DNA from: Blastopirellula sp. J2-11
Lineage (GTDB): Bacteria > Planctomycetota > Planctomycetia > Pirellulales > Pirellulaceae
Assembly: GCF_024584705.1 (NCBI RefSeq)
Contig: NZ_CP097384.1
Coordinates: forward strand, 2,356,001 to 2,420,000
DNA length: 64,000 bases
Reading direction: 5' to 3'
Part shown: in pieces, positions 47,601 through 55,787 of the stretch
Numbering within the stretch: position 1 is the stretch's first letter
Layout: each line of letters starts with the position of its first letter
Position numbers and translations under genes: made by a program
Notes under the pieces: model-generated
Told to the model about the DNA's origin: nothing
The model's input: the letters and a program-made list of their open reading frames with translations, nothing else
The model's database searches: none

Positions 47601-47892
47601 CGAATCAGGAGAACGATTAACCAATCTGATTGGGCATGGACTTCTGATTTACAATATCTGCTGGCATCCTGATTCGACGCGATTGGCTACGAGCAGTCGT
47701 GACGGCTCGGTAAGAATTTGGAATGCAAACACTGGTCGTGAAGTTCACCGATTTCTTATCAAACCTGTAGGGCGCGCCCGCGGCCTTGACTGGTCGCCCG
47801 ATGGTTATCGCCTTGCGATCTCGAATTCCGTTTCTCATTACGGCGTTCTCCGAATTTTCGACGCAGAATCGGGATATCGCCAACAGGATTGA
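44686..47892 (+). CDS. Membrane Ser/Thr protein kinase with WD40 sensor
   Basis: A 1068-residue protein. The kinase domain (about 79-350) has a Gly-loop CGGQGVVY, Lys109 (VAIKF), catalytic HRDLKPGN at 201-208 and DFG at 221-223. One membrane helix (about 376-394) is followed by a short coiled linker and WD40 repeats that continue to the end, for example WSPDGRRLVTVCEDGVARLW and WNPDGTLVATTSDDATTRIW. The WD40 part lies outside the membrane, so it may sense a ligand. The reading frame overlaps the sigma gene and the two are transcribed together. The Gly-loop has Ser/Cys where Gly is common. Confidence 0.92.
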   Translation: MPASDSQQLDFVQQIFDQVIDLQGNERQQRLDELCRNDSALRQTITELLAAEDVSEHLFDSSIFSRSKPTSISEIEIAGYKLLEEISCGGQGVVYRALQLGTRREVAIKFLLPRESWDISAARLRFQREVDIVCSLNHPGIVPVFDSGVADGRHYYVMDYVRGQHLDRHVQTEKLTVPEILGLMARVCETVGHAHQRGVIHRDLKPGNILVDETGRPRILDFGLSRVTNVGPVADSSARLSLAGQLLGTLGYMGPEHICGQPEEVDIRSDVFALGVILYELLAEELPFDLSGTFVENLTTIKNCVARPLKRRGRSINREVETITLKALSSEKSRRYQNGSAMATDIQRYLDGKAIEARRDSTIYVLQKTLQMHWPASLTALAVLLCLVCGLLIYRTQNERLLRLQEANEQYLYDVEMELAGLAGMGPGGTRQIEKIRSEWSDSEKSPDRRRWEWYYLNSDEIESLQVRSGHRKQVWALAVQSGGERLASGGMDGVIRLWSIGDDGRLADLSTQFEHPGGVTTLQFHPQGNLLASAGKNNAVQIFDLEANRIVSRLDHPQVVTGLAWSPDGRRLVTVCEDGVARLWRLGTATESVTLVNMDRPLKDVQWCGDGRRVAVASSDGLVEIWDVNEQRREVRIQAHVATLVSVNWNPDGTLVATTSDDATTRIWNAESGDLFAVLADHSLGVTDAVWSGDGKRLATCSRDATICVYRLEKKRLLLETILRGHTDEVLSLEWGGDGKRLFSAGWDQSIRTWNLDAREERSWSQMLDESILIIRWDHSGKRFLTIGEYSTLLLWTLDQPDHPLPVLHNLSQVNGACWSPDNQLVAICGIRDGRGAVEIRNLSDAELVAEFRTAEQEVIDIAWRPTGGQIAACGPHGMIKVWSTDTWRQTYQNASSPDGPEIRMVDWNSAGTRLATAGPYGFEVRNAGSFDVLWQKSLDAGLAINGLKFSPDGNCLATVRSDAEGTLWDSESGERLTNLIGHGLLIYNICWHPDSTRLATSSRDGSVRIWNANTGREVHRFLIKPVGRARGLDWSPDGYRLAISNSVSHYGVLRIFDAESGYRQQD

Positions 47893-48382
47893 TCGAAGCT
47901 ACGCGTCAAATTTAGATCGTCTTTGAGGGGGCGGCGTATCGCTAACCTGTTTCTGAGTAACAGGTTATCAGTTCTTGTGTCCCTGTTGTTCAAAAGGGAA
48001 CCGCTTATTGCCTTGGAAATCGCCCAGCCGGGGCTTTGTTAACCTTGGATGAAGCTCTGCTTTTCGGTGATCTCTTTCCGTCCCGAAAATTGCATGTCTT
48101 ATTGCGTGGAGAAAAGGCATTGCCCGTCTACGGCTCGCTCCTCAACAAACAGGTAGGTTCGCGGTTCCGGCTCCTAAGGGGGGCGGCGCTCCTTTTCTCG
48201 ACGCACTGAAATGAAACTGCACCGGCTTGTCGCCATCGCGATCGCCCCAGCAAACGTCACTAGGAGCGGAATTTTTGCTCCTGCCTAGCGTGAAAACTCC
48301 ACTTCGGGCAATTGGACGGCATGGCGAATTCAAGGCATTGTCCGGTTCCGATTTTCCATTTTTTCCACAAGGCCCCGTACTC
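47893..48382. other. Intergenic region between kinase and DUF1559 module 2
   Basis: A 9-bp stem (taacctgtt/aacaggtta, near 47953-47977) sits near the start but lacks a T run. A second stem aggagc/gctcct lies near 48263-48284. No gene or known RNA is seen. The promoter of the DUF1559 gene is expected at the end. Confidence 0.4.
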
Positions 48383-49417
48383 ATGTCCCAATCAGCATTA
48401 TCTCGTCGCGGCTTTACTCTTGTTGAATTGTTGGTGGTCATCGCCATCATCGGCGCTTTGATTGCTTTGCTGCTGCCTGCCGTCCAGCAGGCGCGTGAAG
48501 CGGCGCGCCGGATGTCATGCACGAACCAACTGCGGCAAATCGGTCTGGCGATGCACAACTATCATGACACTTACGGCAAGTTGCCGCCGCGCAACGGCGG
48601 TACGCAAGCGAACTCTTACCGTCTGAGCGGCTGGGTTGGCTTGTTGCCGTTTATCGAACAACCAGCGTTGTATGAACAGATCGCCAGCGGCAACGGGACG
48701 CATGCCTCGTTCGGTCCGCGACCTTGGGATAACTTTGCTCCATTTCGCACGCAAATCGCGATGTTGCTGTGTCCTTCAGAGCCCGCTGATCCGATCGACA
48801 GTGACAACATCGGCAGCTCGAATTACTGCTTTTCGATCGGCGATTGCTCACGCTACACCGACAGCGAAGTCGAGTCGCGAGGGATTTTCTCGCGATATCA
48901 CTATTGCGGCTTCAACCGAATCACCGATGGTCTAAGCAATACGGTCATGATGGGCGAAAAAGCATTGGGGACCCCCGGTCTGCGACGTATCATCGGCGGC
49001 ATCGCCGTCACCGGCACGCCCTGGACGGGCGATCAGGATGACATCAATCCCGGCGTTTGCATGGCCCTGCGCGGCGTCAGCGGAGAATATCAGTCTGGTA
49101 CGACGATGCTTGACCGCAACGGTCGTCGTTGGGTGGACGGCACTGTCAATTTCCAAGGGTTCTCGACCATTCTGCCCCCAAATGCCCCCAGTTGCAGTCG
49201 TTCTGGTTCGGACTGGAAAGAAAGCATTATCTCTGCATCCAGCCATCATCCAGGCGGGGTAAACACGCTCATGGCCGACGGTTCGGTCACCTTTATCCAG
49301 GAAACGATCGACACAGGCGACCTATCGAGTGTGGCGCCACAGCAAGGCGGAAGTTCCCCGTATGGCGTGTGGGGAGCCTTGGGGTCCAAGTCAGGCGGCG
49401 AAGTCACCGGCTTGTAG
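48383..49417 (+). CDS. DUF1559 pseudopilin-like protein (module 2)
   Basis: A 344-residue protein. The N-terminus [20 protein letters not shown] is the prepilin-like signal (processing at Gly-Phe). It continues with [18 protein letters not shown] and the body HNYHDTYGKLPP, GWVGLLPFIEQPALYEQI, and MLLCPSEPADPI. The tail HHPGGVNTLMADGSVTFI is the H-X9-DG signature. It is transcribed toward its partner lipoprotein gene and lies downstream of the sigma/kinase unit. No strong ribosome site is seen (acaaggccc). Confidence 0.92.
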   Translation: MSQSALSRRGFTLVELLVVIAIIGALIALLLPAVQQAREAARRMSCTNQLRQIGLAMHNYHDTYGKLPPRNGGTQANSYRLSGWVGLLPFIEQPALYEQIASGNGTHASFGPRPWDNFAPFRTQIAMLLCPSEPADPIDSDNIGSSNYCFSIGDCSRYTDSEVESRGIFSRYHYCGFNRITDGLSNTVMMGEKALGTPGLRRIIGGIAVTGTPWTGDQDDINPGVCMALRGVSGEYQSGTTMLDRNGRRWVDGTVNFQGFSTILPPNAPSCSRSGSDWKESIISASSHHPGGVNTLMADGSVTFIQETIDTGDLSSVAPQQGGSSPYGVWGALGSKSGGEVTGL

Positions 49418-49496
49418 CGTTTAACCAGTTTTGGTGAAAGCTGTGGAGCGGTCGTGCGGACCTGCCATGATTTTTTCTCACAATGGATACCAGGAC

Positions 49497-49955
49497 ATGA
49501 AGTGTAACCCGCGTAATTTCCTGATCAGTTTGACGATCTTATTGTTAATGGGCTGCACCGGCGGCACGCTTCAAGAGGGCGCTGCCAAGACAACGGTCTG
49601 GGTGACGCTGGATGACGATCCTGTCGAAGCGGCGGCTGTGGTCTTTACGCCGGCCAGCCAAGGCCGCTCCGCGTCGGGCATGACCGACGAGAATGGGCGA
49701 TGCGAAATGGGAACCTCAAACTACGGAGATGGCGTCTTCCCCGGCGTTTACCAGGTGACCGTTAGCAAATCGATTGATGATCCCGACTCGGTCGCGGAAG
49801 TTTCGGAAGAGTATGACGGACGTGGGATTCCGCCTTCCGCGAAGCAGATTTACCTAGTGCCCAAGAAGTACATCAGCCCGACGACGTCGGGTCTGACGGT
49901 GACCGTGCAGGAAGGGAAGGAGAATAAGGTCGAACTGGAACTCCATAGCAAGTAG
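49497..49955 (+). CDS. Small lipoprotein, partner of DUF1559 (module 2)
   Basis: A 152-residue protein. The signal MKCNPRNFLISLTILLLMGC gives a lipobox (Cys20). The mature part is a beta-rich transthyretin-like domain: TTVWVTLDDDPVEAAAVVFT, SGMTDENGRCEMG, FPGVYQVTVSKS and VTVQEGKENKVELELHSK. The start is uncertain because the ribosome site aggac is very close. It lies 79 bp after module 2 DUF1559 and 15 bp from the convergent module 3 lipoprotein gene. The function is unknown. Confidence 0.8.
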   Translation: MKCNPRNFLISLTILLLMGCTGGTLQEGAAKTTVWVTLDDDPVEAAAVVFTPASQGRSASGMTDENGRCEMGTSNYGDGVFPGVYQVTVSKSIDDPDSVAEVSEEYDGRGIPPSAKQIYLVPKKYISPTTSGLTVTVQEGKENKVELELHSK

Positions 49956-49970
49956 TTTGCCAGTGCTCCG

Positions 49971-50408
49971 CTACTTCGATTTCAGGTCGAAGTCGATTTC
50001 GTTTCGTTTGTCTTCGACTGTCGCCGTCAATTCGGTTTTGCGATTGTAGCGAGCCGGCAGCATTTCCATGTCGGCTTCGCTCCTGCCGGCGAATTCTCCT
50101 TGCTTGCCGGTCGAGGGTTTGTTCTTGGTGATGAAGACCTGGTTCTCGCCCAACTTGGCGCCAGCGCGACGTGCGGCGTAGTAAAGCTCGTACTTGCCGT
50201 TCTCGTCTGTGAAGCCGCTTCCTGAACTTCCGGTCTCGGGAGGAACGAAGGAAATTTGCGCATCCGGCAGCGGTTGCCCATCCAGAGTCACCATTCCCGA
50301 AACGGGTTTGTATTCAGGATCAATCGGTTCGCCGCCGCATCCCAAGGTGAGCGCCAGCAAGCCCACGGTCGGCAAGCATCCCAGCCAGCATCGAAAAGGA
50401 ATCTGCAT
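49971..50408 (-). CDS. Small lipoprotein, partner of DUF1559 (module 3)
   Basis: A 145-residue protein. The signal includes LPTVGLLALTLGCGG (lipobox Cys near 24). The beta domain reads VSGMVTLDGQPLPDAQISFV, SGFTDENGKYELYYAARRAG, and ends VEDKRNEIDFDLKSK. It is similar to the module 2 partner in its DENGKYE segment. It follows the module 3 DUF1559 gene by 22 bp on the same strand, so cotranscription is likely. It converges tail-to-tail with the module 2 lipoprotein gene. Confidence 0.85.
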   Translation of the reverse strand: MQIPFRCWLGCLPTVGLLALTLGCGGEPIDPEYKPVSGMVTLDGQPLPDAQISFVPPETGSSGSGFTDENGKYELYYAARRAGAKLGENQVFITKNKPSTGKQGEFAGRSEADMEMLPARYNRKTELTATVEDKRNEIDFDLKSK

Positions 50409-50430
50409 GATGTTTTCTCGGAGCGGATGG

Positions 50431-51465
50431 TTAGGGAAGCGTGACAGGTTGACCATCAGCACGGTGCAAGAGATAGTCGAACACGCACTCACCCCCAAGG
50501 GCCGGCCACGTTTGGACTTTATGCTCGATCGTCTCAGGCAAGAATCTTACCGAGCCGTCTCCCAAGGCGAAGTTGGCGCCGCCGGGATGTTGGCTGCTGA
50601 ACGAGCGACGCGAATAGTCGTAGGTTGCTCCGTTCGCTTCATTGATGTGTGCGCGAGCGCTCGCCAGCGCACCGGTGTGAACCCAGTTCGCGGTCGAATC
50701 TGCGGATTGGTCATAGATGGAGCTCGCCCCCGCCCACGTCGCGGCGCCGGCCACGACTTGCGTGCCGTTGTTCGCTTTCAGAACCCAGGCGCGTTCGCCA
50801 AAAAAGATCGTGTTCGAGAGTCCATCCACGATGTCGGCGAACCGCAGCGGCGGGTGTTTTAGGTATGAATATTCTCCGACCGGAACTAGCGTGCCGGTGC
50901 CGTAATTGCGGTCCCAACGCGGTAGGTTGCGGTGCCCTGAGTTGCCCACGTAAGAACTGGAAGCGGCCGGCACGCCGGTACCGCCTGTGACGGGGAGTAG
51001 TCCGCGAATGTTCTTGCTATCTTCGTCGCAACCAACATTCAAGTCGGGCATGGTCGAGCTGGGGCAGCGATAGCCGGTGATCGGAGTCTGAATCAAGGCC
51101 AGCTTGTTGGCGTCATTGATCGCCGCTCGCAAGTGATTCGCGGTGTCTTGCAAATCATTGAGTTCCAGTTGCTCGTACATCGCGTTCTGTTCGATGAAGG
51201 GAAGCAGAAACGCTCCCCAGCCCCAATGCGCCGACAAATCAGGTATTCCAGTCCCATCGCCGCGCTGGGTTCCCTGCACGATGTTGCCGTAGGTGCTTTC
51301 AAAGTTGTGCGTCGCCAACATGATTTGTTTCAAATTGTTGGTGCACTGCATTCGCCGAGCCGCTTCGCGTGCTTGTTGCACCGCCGGCAACAACAGGGCG
51401 ATCAAAACGCCGATGATCGCGATCACGACCAGCAATTCAACCAGAGTAAAACCTCTGCGAGACAT
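50431..51465 (-). CDS. DUF1559 pseudopilin-like protein (module 3)
   Basis: A 344-residue protein with prepilin-like start [20 protein letters not shown] and [18 protein letters not shown]. The body has THNFESTYGNIVQGTQ, WGAFLLPFIEQNAMYEQL and GYRCPSSTMPDLN. The tail is SSQHPGGANFALGDGSVRFL (H-X9-DG). The ATG follows aggaaag. It shares the N-terminal half with all other modules but its middle differs. The partner lipoprotein gene follows. Confidence 0.93.
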   Translation of the reverse strand: MSRRGFTLVELLVVIAIIGVLIALLLPAVQQAREAARRMQCTNNLKQIMLATHNFESTYGNIVQGTQRGDGTGIPDLSAHWGWGAFLLPFIEQNAMYEQLELNDLQDTANHLRAAINDANKLALIQTPITGYRCPSSTMPDLNVGCDEDSKNIRGLLPVTGGTGVPAASSSYVGNSGHRNLPRWDRNYGTGTLVPVGEYSYLKHPPLRFADIVDGLSNTIFFGERAWVLKANNGTQVVAGAATWAGASSIYDQSADSTANWVHTGALASARAHINEANGATYDYSRRSFSSQHPGGANFALGDGSVRFLPETIEHKVQTWPALGGECVFDYLLHRADGQPVTLP

Positions 51466-51613
51466 GATGGGTCTTTCCTGTAGGGGTGGAGAAGCGGGCT
51501 AATCGCCGAGCGGCGGGGCAATCAATGCCTGTAAGTATATTACCAGATAAATCAGGCTTGTAATTCGACTTTGTGCAGGAATGACGTCGCTCAGTCTTCT
51601 GGGGCATCGCACT

Positions 51614-51980
51614 CGCCTGCTGAACTGTTTCGCAAGATCTGTTACCCTAGCCGTTTACGAATTTCTTCCCTCACAAGCCCCCATTCCACCACACGCGCCG
51701 CATGGATGTTGACGTTCCCTCGTGGGAAGCTGCTGGAGAGAAGCCGCCCATTTTGACGGTGGCGCAGTTGACGGCGCTGATTAAAGGGACGCTGGAGACG
51801 GCGTTTCCGGCGGTTTGGGTCAGCGGTGAGATCTCGAATCTCGCGCAGCCGCGGTCTGGGCATTTTATCTGACGCTCAAAGATGACGCGGCCCAGATTCG
51901 CGCGGTGATGTGGAAAGGGACGGCCTCAAAACTCCACATTGATCTGGAAGATGGGCGGCAGCAGGTGATCTGCCGCGGCG
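51614..51980 (+). repeat. Direct repeat 1: copy of the xseA upstream and 5' region
   Basis: This matches 54002-54369. The part 51682-51980 is nearly identical to 54073-54369 apart from scattered substitutions, a 1-bp deletion and a 3-bp insertion. The upstream part (cgcctgctgaa, then ttcg.aa.atctg.taa) is weaker. The two copies flank DUF1559 module 4. Confidence 0.92.
51702..51980 (+). pseudogene. Truncated xseA fragment (exonuclease VII large subunit 5' end)
   Basis: Reading from the same ATG as xseA, the peptide matches it ([36 protein letters not shown]) for about 53 residues. A 1-bp deletion in the segment ggcattttatctga then creates a stop at 51870. The DNA match continues to the ctgccgcggcg junction at 51980 and breaks off there. 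It is a remnant of duplication, not a working gene. Confidence 0.92.
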
Positions 51981-52057
51981 TTTAGGATGTACAGCAAAGC
52001 ATGATTCTATCAATCTACTCTTCGTCAGCAGTACACAATGCGATGCGGGCAGGAGCT

Positions 52058-52453
52058 TTACTTTTCAATCGTGAAGTCTTGCGTAGCGGATTCCCTAGGA
52101 AGGTCGACACGCATTTCATGATTCATGAATAGTTCTTCCCCAAGGGGATTGTGTTCAGTGACATTCTCTCCGGTATACCCCTCGATACGCACCATATGCG
52201 GCCCTCCTACTGTTCCTTTTCGGTATGGGGTTTCATAGGCGCCATCACGAATTTTAGCGGATGTCATAGGCCCCGAATTTGACTTGGAGCCATCTGGTTC
52301 GAAATAAATGGTGCCAGCAGGAAGTGGGCTCCCTTGATAGGTGACCTCCCCAGACAGCGAATATCTTTCTGGGCCATCAGAATTTGGTCCCATGCAACCA
52401 AGTGAAAGGATGAAAAATCCTGCCGCACAAAGGAGCTTAAGGCATATGTTCAT
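52058..52453 (-). CDS. Small lipoprotein, partner of DUF1559 (module 4)
   Basis: A 131-residue protein. The lipoprotein signal MNICLKLLCAAGFFILSLGC (Cys20) is preceded by a possible TTG start nine bases upstream. The beta domain is YSLSGEVTYQGSPLPAGTIY followed by FEPDGSKSNSGPM, then HMVRIEGYTGENVTEHNPLG. It is clearly related to the module 1 partner, including SNSG and the VTY-G-PL segment. It is AT-richer than the surrounding genes and lies 36 bp after the module 4 DUF1559 gene on the same strand. It sits between the xseA fragment and the intact xseA. Confidence 0.85.
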   Translation of the reverse strand: MNICLKLLCAAGFFILSLGCMGPNSDGPERYSLSGEVTYQGSPLPAGTIYFEPDGSKSNSGPMTSAKIRDGAYETPYRKGTVGGPHMVRIEGYTGENVTEHNPLGEELFMNHEMRVDLPRESATQDFTIEK

Positions 52454-52489
52454 GTGGATCAACTATTCGGAGGTGAGTATCGGCTGAAA

Positions 52490-53482
52490 CTACAGGGCGC
52501 CAAATCCACTGACTGGTTCACTGTCGTTGCGTTTGGCCAAATTGCGATGGGTTGTAATATCGACGTTCTCGCTAAGGAAGTGGACTGACGCATCAGCCAT
52601 TGCCATGTGACATCCACCGGGGTGCCAGCTGCCAACTGTGCCTGGCATTTCAACCCACATGTGAACATTGGGGTCGAGGGGGTTATCTCCCGAATTTGGC
52701 TGAAATGTGCAGGCGACAATGTTTACCATCAATGATGAATTGCCGCCGATGCGCGCCGATGAAGACCATGCAGCTGTTTCGCAGCAAAAATCAGGCTGAA
52801 AAAGGTACTTGCTCTCTCCGATCAAATAGACATTTGTCGTGCCGTCAGTGATGCTCGCAAACTTCGTTTTTGAGTTCAGGTAGAGAATGCCTTCGTTGTA
52901 GTTCAGTCGCGTACCGTCCATCGTGCATGGGTAGTCGGTACCATTGCGGTTGCTCGGAAGCGGACCGCCGCCCATCACGCCCATGTAGTTGTTTGTCAGG
53001 CTATCGGCTCCAGCGAGTGGATCTGATGCGCAGTGAAAAGCTCCGACCGAAGTTGTTTGCACTGCAAAGTTATCATTTAGCGTTCCGCAGCTTGGGTTGG
53101 TATTTGTGTAGTCATCGTTGAAACCCCAGTAAAACTGCTGCGAAAAGTCAAATTGGTCGTGCAGTGCGCTTTGCTCAATGAATGGAAGGATCAAAACGGT
53201 CCACGGCGCCATTCCGTCCTGGCATTGGGTGCCGTCGGGCGTGCAATCGTCCGTCGATCCGCTTTTATTCATGTTGCCCGGAGGAAACGCTTTGAACGTA
53301 TCGTGGTAGTTGTGCAACGCAAGACCTAACTGCTTCATGTTGTTGTTGCAACTAATTCGTCTCGCCGCTTCTCGCGCTTGTTGCACTGCAGGTAGCAGCA
53401 GAGCAACCAGTACTCCGATGATTGCAATCACCACCAGCAATTCTACCAGCGTAAAGCCACGTCGAAATGATTTAGAAGTCAC
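52490..53482 (-). CDS. DUF1559 pseudopilin-like protein (module 4)
   Basis: A 330-residue protein with GTG start nine bases after ggag. It begins [20 protein letters not shown] and [18 protein letters not shown]. The body [46 protein letters not shown] and [20 protein letters not shown] resembles the module 1 protein more than its neighbour module 3. The tail is [20 protein letters not shown] (H-X9-DG). Lower GC and different third-base use than flanking genes suggest recent acquisition. It is flanked by the duplicated xseA segment. Confidence 0.93.
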   Translation of the reverse strand: MTSKSFRRGFTLVELLVVIAIIGVLVALLLPAVQQAREAARRISCNNNMKQLGLALHNYHDTFKAFPPGNMNKSGSTDDCTPDGTQCQDGMAPWTVLILPFIEQSALHDQFDFSQQFYWGFNDDYTNTNPSCGTLNDNFAVQTTSVGAFHCASDPLAGADSLTNNYMGVMGGGPLPSNRNGTDYPCTMDGTRLNYNEGILYLNSKTKFASITDGTTNVYLIGESKYLFQPDFCCETAAWSSSARIGGNSSLMVNIVACTFQPNSGDNPLDPNVHMWVEMPGTVGSWHPGGCHMAMADASVHFLSENVDITTHRNLAKRNDSEPVSGFGAL

Positions 53483-54001
53483 TAGTAGATCTCCAATTTA
53501 TAAACAAATGAAATGTTGTTGTTCCAATTTGAATGATTTAAATTCAAACATTTGTAATTGAAAATTATGCGGTGCAGAAAGACGAGAGGGTTGCTGATTG
53601 AATGTGGCGTTCTATCGCAAAAGATGGAATTGCGCTTTTGTAGTACTTTCAACTACCATTGTTGTAGGTTGAGATTATGCCCATAGGAGTGGCGTTGCGT
53701 CTATCCCTGTGATCCGGCCATCGTCAAAATTCGCACAATATTAACGCATCATGTGATCTCTCTTTGGATGCGTTTTGGTTCCGAAGGTGATTGGGCAGTA
53801 AATCGCGATCGCGGCCAGTGGATTCGATCAGGCCGAAGTCTCTGCGCAGAATGTGCACTAACGCGAAGTCGGGTATGAGGTGCGAAAGATAAAACGGGGT
53901 GGAATGATATCTAAGGGTTGAGTGTGGGCGTCTTTTTTTAAATTCTCGCTTTAAAGATTCTTTAAAATGAAAGATTTGGTTATGCGTTGGGGCGAGCGAT
54001 C
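53483..54001. other. AT-rich intergenic region before xseA
   Basis: No gene seen. It contains AT-rich tracts (tttttttaaattctcg, ctttaaagattctttaaaat) and is probably the promoter side of the module 4 DUF1559 gene. It is less GC-rich than flanking DNA and belongs to the inserted segment. Confidence 0.45.
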
Positions 54002-54369
54002 CGCCTGCTGAAATATTTCGTAAAATCTGCTAACTTAGGTGATTGAAAATACTTCGATTCGCACGACTTCCTCATTCCACCACACGCGCCGCATGGATGT
54101 TGACGTTCCCTCGTGGGAAGCTGCTGGAGAGAAGCCGCCCGTTTTGACCGTGGCGCAGTTGACGGCGCTGATTAAAGGGACGCTGGAGACGGCGTTTCCG
54201 GCGGTTTGGGTCAGCGGCGAGATCTCGAATCTCGCGCAGCCTCGCTCGGGACATATCTATCTGACCCTCAAGGATGACGCGGCCCAGATTCGCGCGGTGA
54301 TGTGGAAAGGGACGGCGTCGAAGCTGCAGTTTGATTTGGAAGATGGGCAGCAGGTGATCTGCCGCGGCG
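54002..54369 (+). repeat. Direct repeat 2: source copy within the xseA region
   Basis: Intact counterpart of 51614-51980. It begins upstream of xseA and extends through its first 92 codons. Direct orientation and position on both sides of module 4 point to an insertion with duplication of the site. Confidence 0.92.
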
Positions 54370-55346
54370 ATCTGGACGTTTATGCGCCGCGCGGCAGTTA
54401 TCAACTAGTGATCCGCCAGATCGAGCCGCAAGGAGTCGGCGCGTTACAACTGGCCCTGCAGAAGTTGCAGCAGAAGTTGGCGGCCGAAGGGCTGTTTGAT
54501 CCCGGTTTGAAGCGTCCCCTCCCCCGCTTCCCGCGGCGGATTGTAGTGGTGACCAGTCCGACCGGCGCTGCGATTCGCGACTTTTTAGAAGTGATCCGCC
54601 GGCGGTGGCGCGGCGCCGATGTGCTGGTGATCCCGACACGCGTACAAGGCGCCGGAGCCGCGGCCGAAATTGCCGCCGCGATCAAGAAGGCGGCCAAGCT
54701 GCGTCCCCGGGCCGATGTCTTGGTCGCTACTCGCGGCGGCGGCAGCATCGAAGATCTGTGGTGCTTTAACGAAGAGCCGGTCGTTCGCGCGATCGCCGAG
54801 TGCCAGATTCCGGTGATCTCGGCCGTGGGACACGAGATCGACGTGACGCTGAGCGATCTGGCGGCCGACGTGCGCGCATTGACTCCCAGCGAAGCGGCCG
54901 AGCTCTGCGTTCCTTCGCAAAACGAAGTGAGCGATGCGCTCGACAACTATCGGGTGCGGCTCTCGCAGTCGCTTCGCCAACGCGCTCAAATGGCGCGACG
55001 CCGGCTGGATGCGTTGGCCGAACGGCGCGCCTTTCTTAAGCCGTTCTCATTGGTCCACGATGCGCAGCGTTTGTTAGACGGCTGGGACGAGCGGTTGTTG
55101 GCGGCGATGCGGCGGCAATTACAAACCGGCGAACAGCGCGTCCGCCAGACGACGGCGCGGCTCGAGGCGTTGTCGCCGTTGGCCGTGTTGGCTCGCGGAT
55201 ACAGCGTGACCCGCAACTTAGACGGCGGCGTATTAAAGAAGGCCGAGGATGTCGCGGTGGGCGACGAGATTGAAACGATCTTACCAGCGGGGCGACTGAC
55301 CAGTCGCGTCGAGTCGGTCAGTTCCGAGAAGAAGAAAGCAGAATAA
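54093..55346 (+). CDS. xseA: Exodeoxyribonuclease VII large subunit
   Basis: A 417-residue nuclease subunit, which degrades single-stranded DNA with XseB. The ATG chosen is the first one shared with the duplicated fragment. The OB domain (about 15-110) has [20 protein letters not shown] and [20 protein letters not shown]. The catalytic domain has VTSPTGAAIRDFLEVIRRRW, TRGGGSIEDLWCFNEEPVVR and ISAVGHEIDVTLSDLAADVR. The C-terminal helical part has LARGYSVTRN. It overlaps xseB by one base (TAATG). Bases 51682-51980 are a broken copy of its 5' end. Confidence 0.97.
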   Translation: MDVDVPSWEAAGEKPPVLTVAQLTALIKGTLETAFPAVWVSGEISNLAQPRSGHIYLTLKDDAAQIRAVMWKGTASKLQFDLEDGQQVICRGDLDVYAPRGSYQLVIRQIEPQGVGALQLALQKLQQKLAAEGLFDPGLKRPLPRFPRRIVVVTSPTGAAIRDFLEVIRRRWRGADVLVIPTRVQGAGAAAEIAAAIKKAAKLRPRADVLVATRGGGSIEDLWCFNEEPVVRAIAECQIPVISAVGHEIDVTLSDLAADVRALTPSEAAELCVPSQNEVSDALDNYRVRLSQSLRQRAQMARRRLDALAERRAFLKPFSLVHDAQRLLDGWDERLLAAMRRQLQTGEQRVRQTTARLEALSPLAVLARGYSVTRNLDGGVLKKAEDVAVGDEIETILPAGRLTSRVESVSSEKKKAE

Positions 55347-55705
55347 TGGCGAAAAAGAAGACGAGCAGCGAAGCGGCCGAGGCGCCTGCTTTTGAAGAAG
55401 AGTTGGCGACGCTGGAAACGCTGGTTCGCCGGCTGGAGTCAGGCGAAGCGGGGCTGGAAGAGTCGCTAAAGCTGTACGAACAGGGAGTCGGCAAGCTGAA
55501 ATCCTGCTACGGCTTGCTTCAACGGGCCGAACGCAAAATCGAGGTCCTCTCTGGGTTCAATGCCGACGGAGAGCCCGTGACCGCAGATTTTGACGAAGGG
55601 GAGACGACTTTGGCCGAAAAAGCGGAGTCGCGGACCAAGCGTCGCGGCGGCAAGGCCCGCACCGATGAGGGAGACGAGATAGACGAAGGGCCAAGACTTT
55701 TTTAA
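55346..55705 (+). CDS. xseB: Exodeoxyribonuclease VII small subunit
   Basis: A 119-residue partner of XseA. The family core is PAFEEELATLETLVRRLESG, then EAGLEESLKLYEQGVGKLKS with RAERKIEVLSG. The C-terminal part beyond residue 75 is charged and longer than usual. The ATG overlaps the xseA stop, so translation is coupled. It precedes ispA in the standard xse-ispA-dxs cluster. Confidence 0.95.
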   Translation: MAKKKTSSEAAEAPAFEEELATLETLVRRLESGEAGLEESLKLYEQGVGKLKSCYGLLQRAERKIEVLSGFNADGEPVTADFDEGETTLAEKAESRTKRRGGKARTDEGDEIDEGPRLF

Positions 55706-55787
55706 GATACCTTTATCGCTTTGAACGAAATAGTTTACGGCGTGATGACGCACTTCGCGCCCCTCCAGATGAGTACGACTGCCTGAC

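Noticed and set aside
50431-53482. Simple tandem duplication of module 3 to give module 4
   Set aside because: Flanking xseA copies are nearly identical while module 3 and module 4 proteins differ strongly. Module 4 is closer to module 1.
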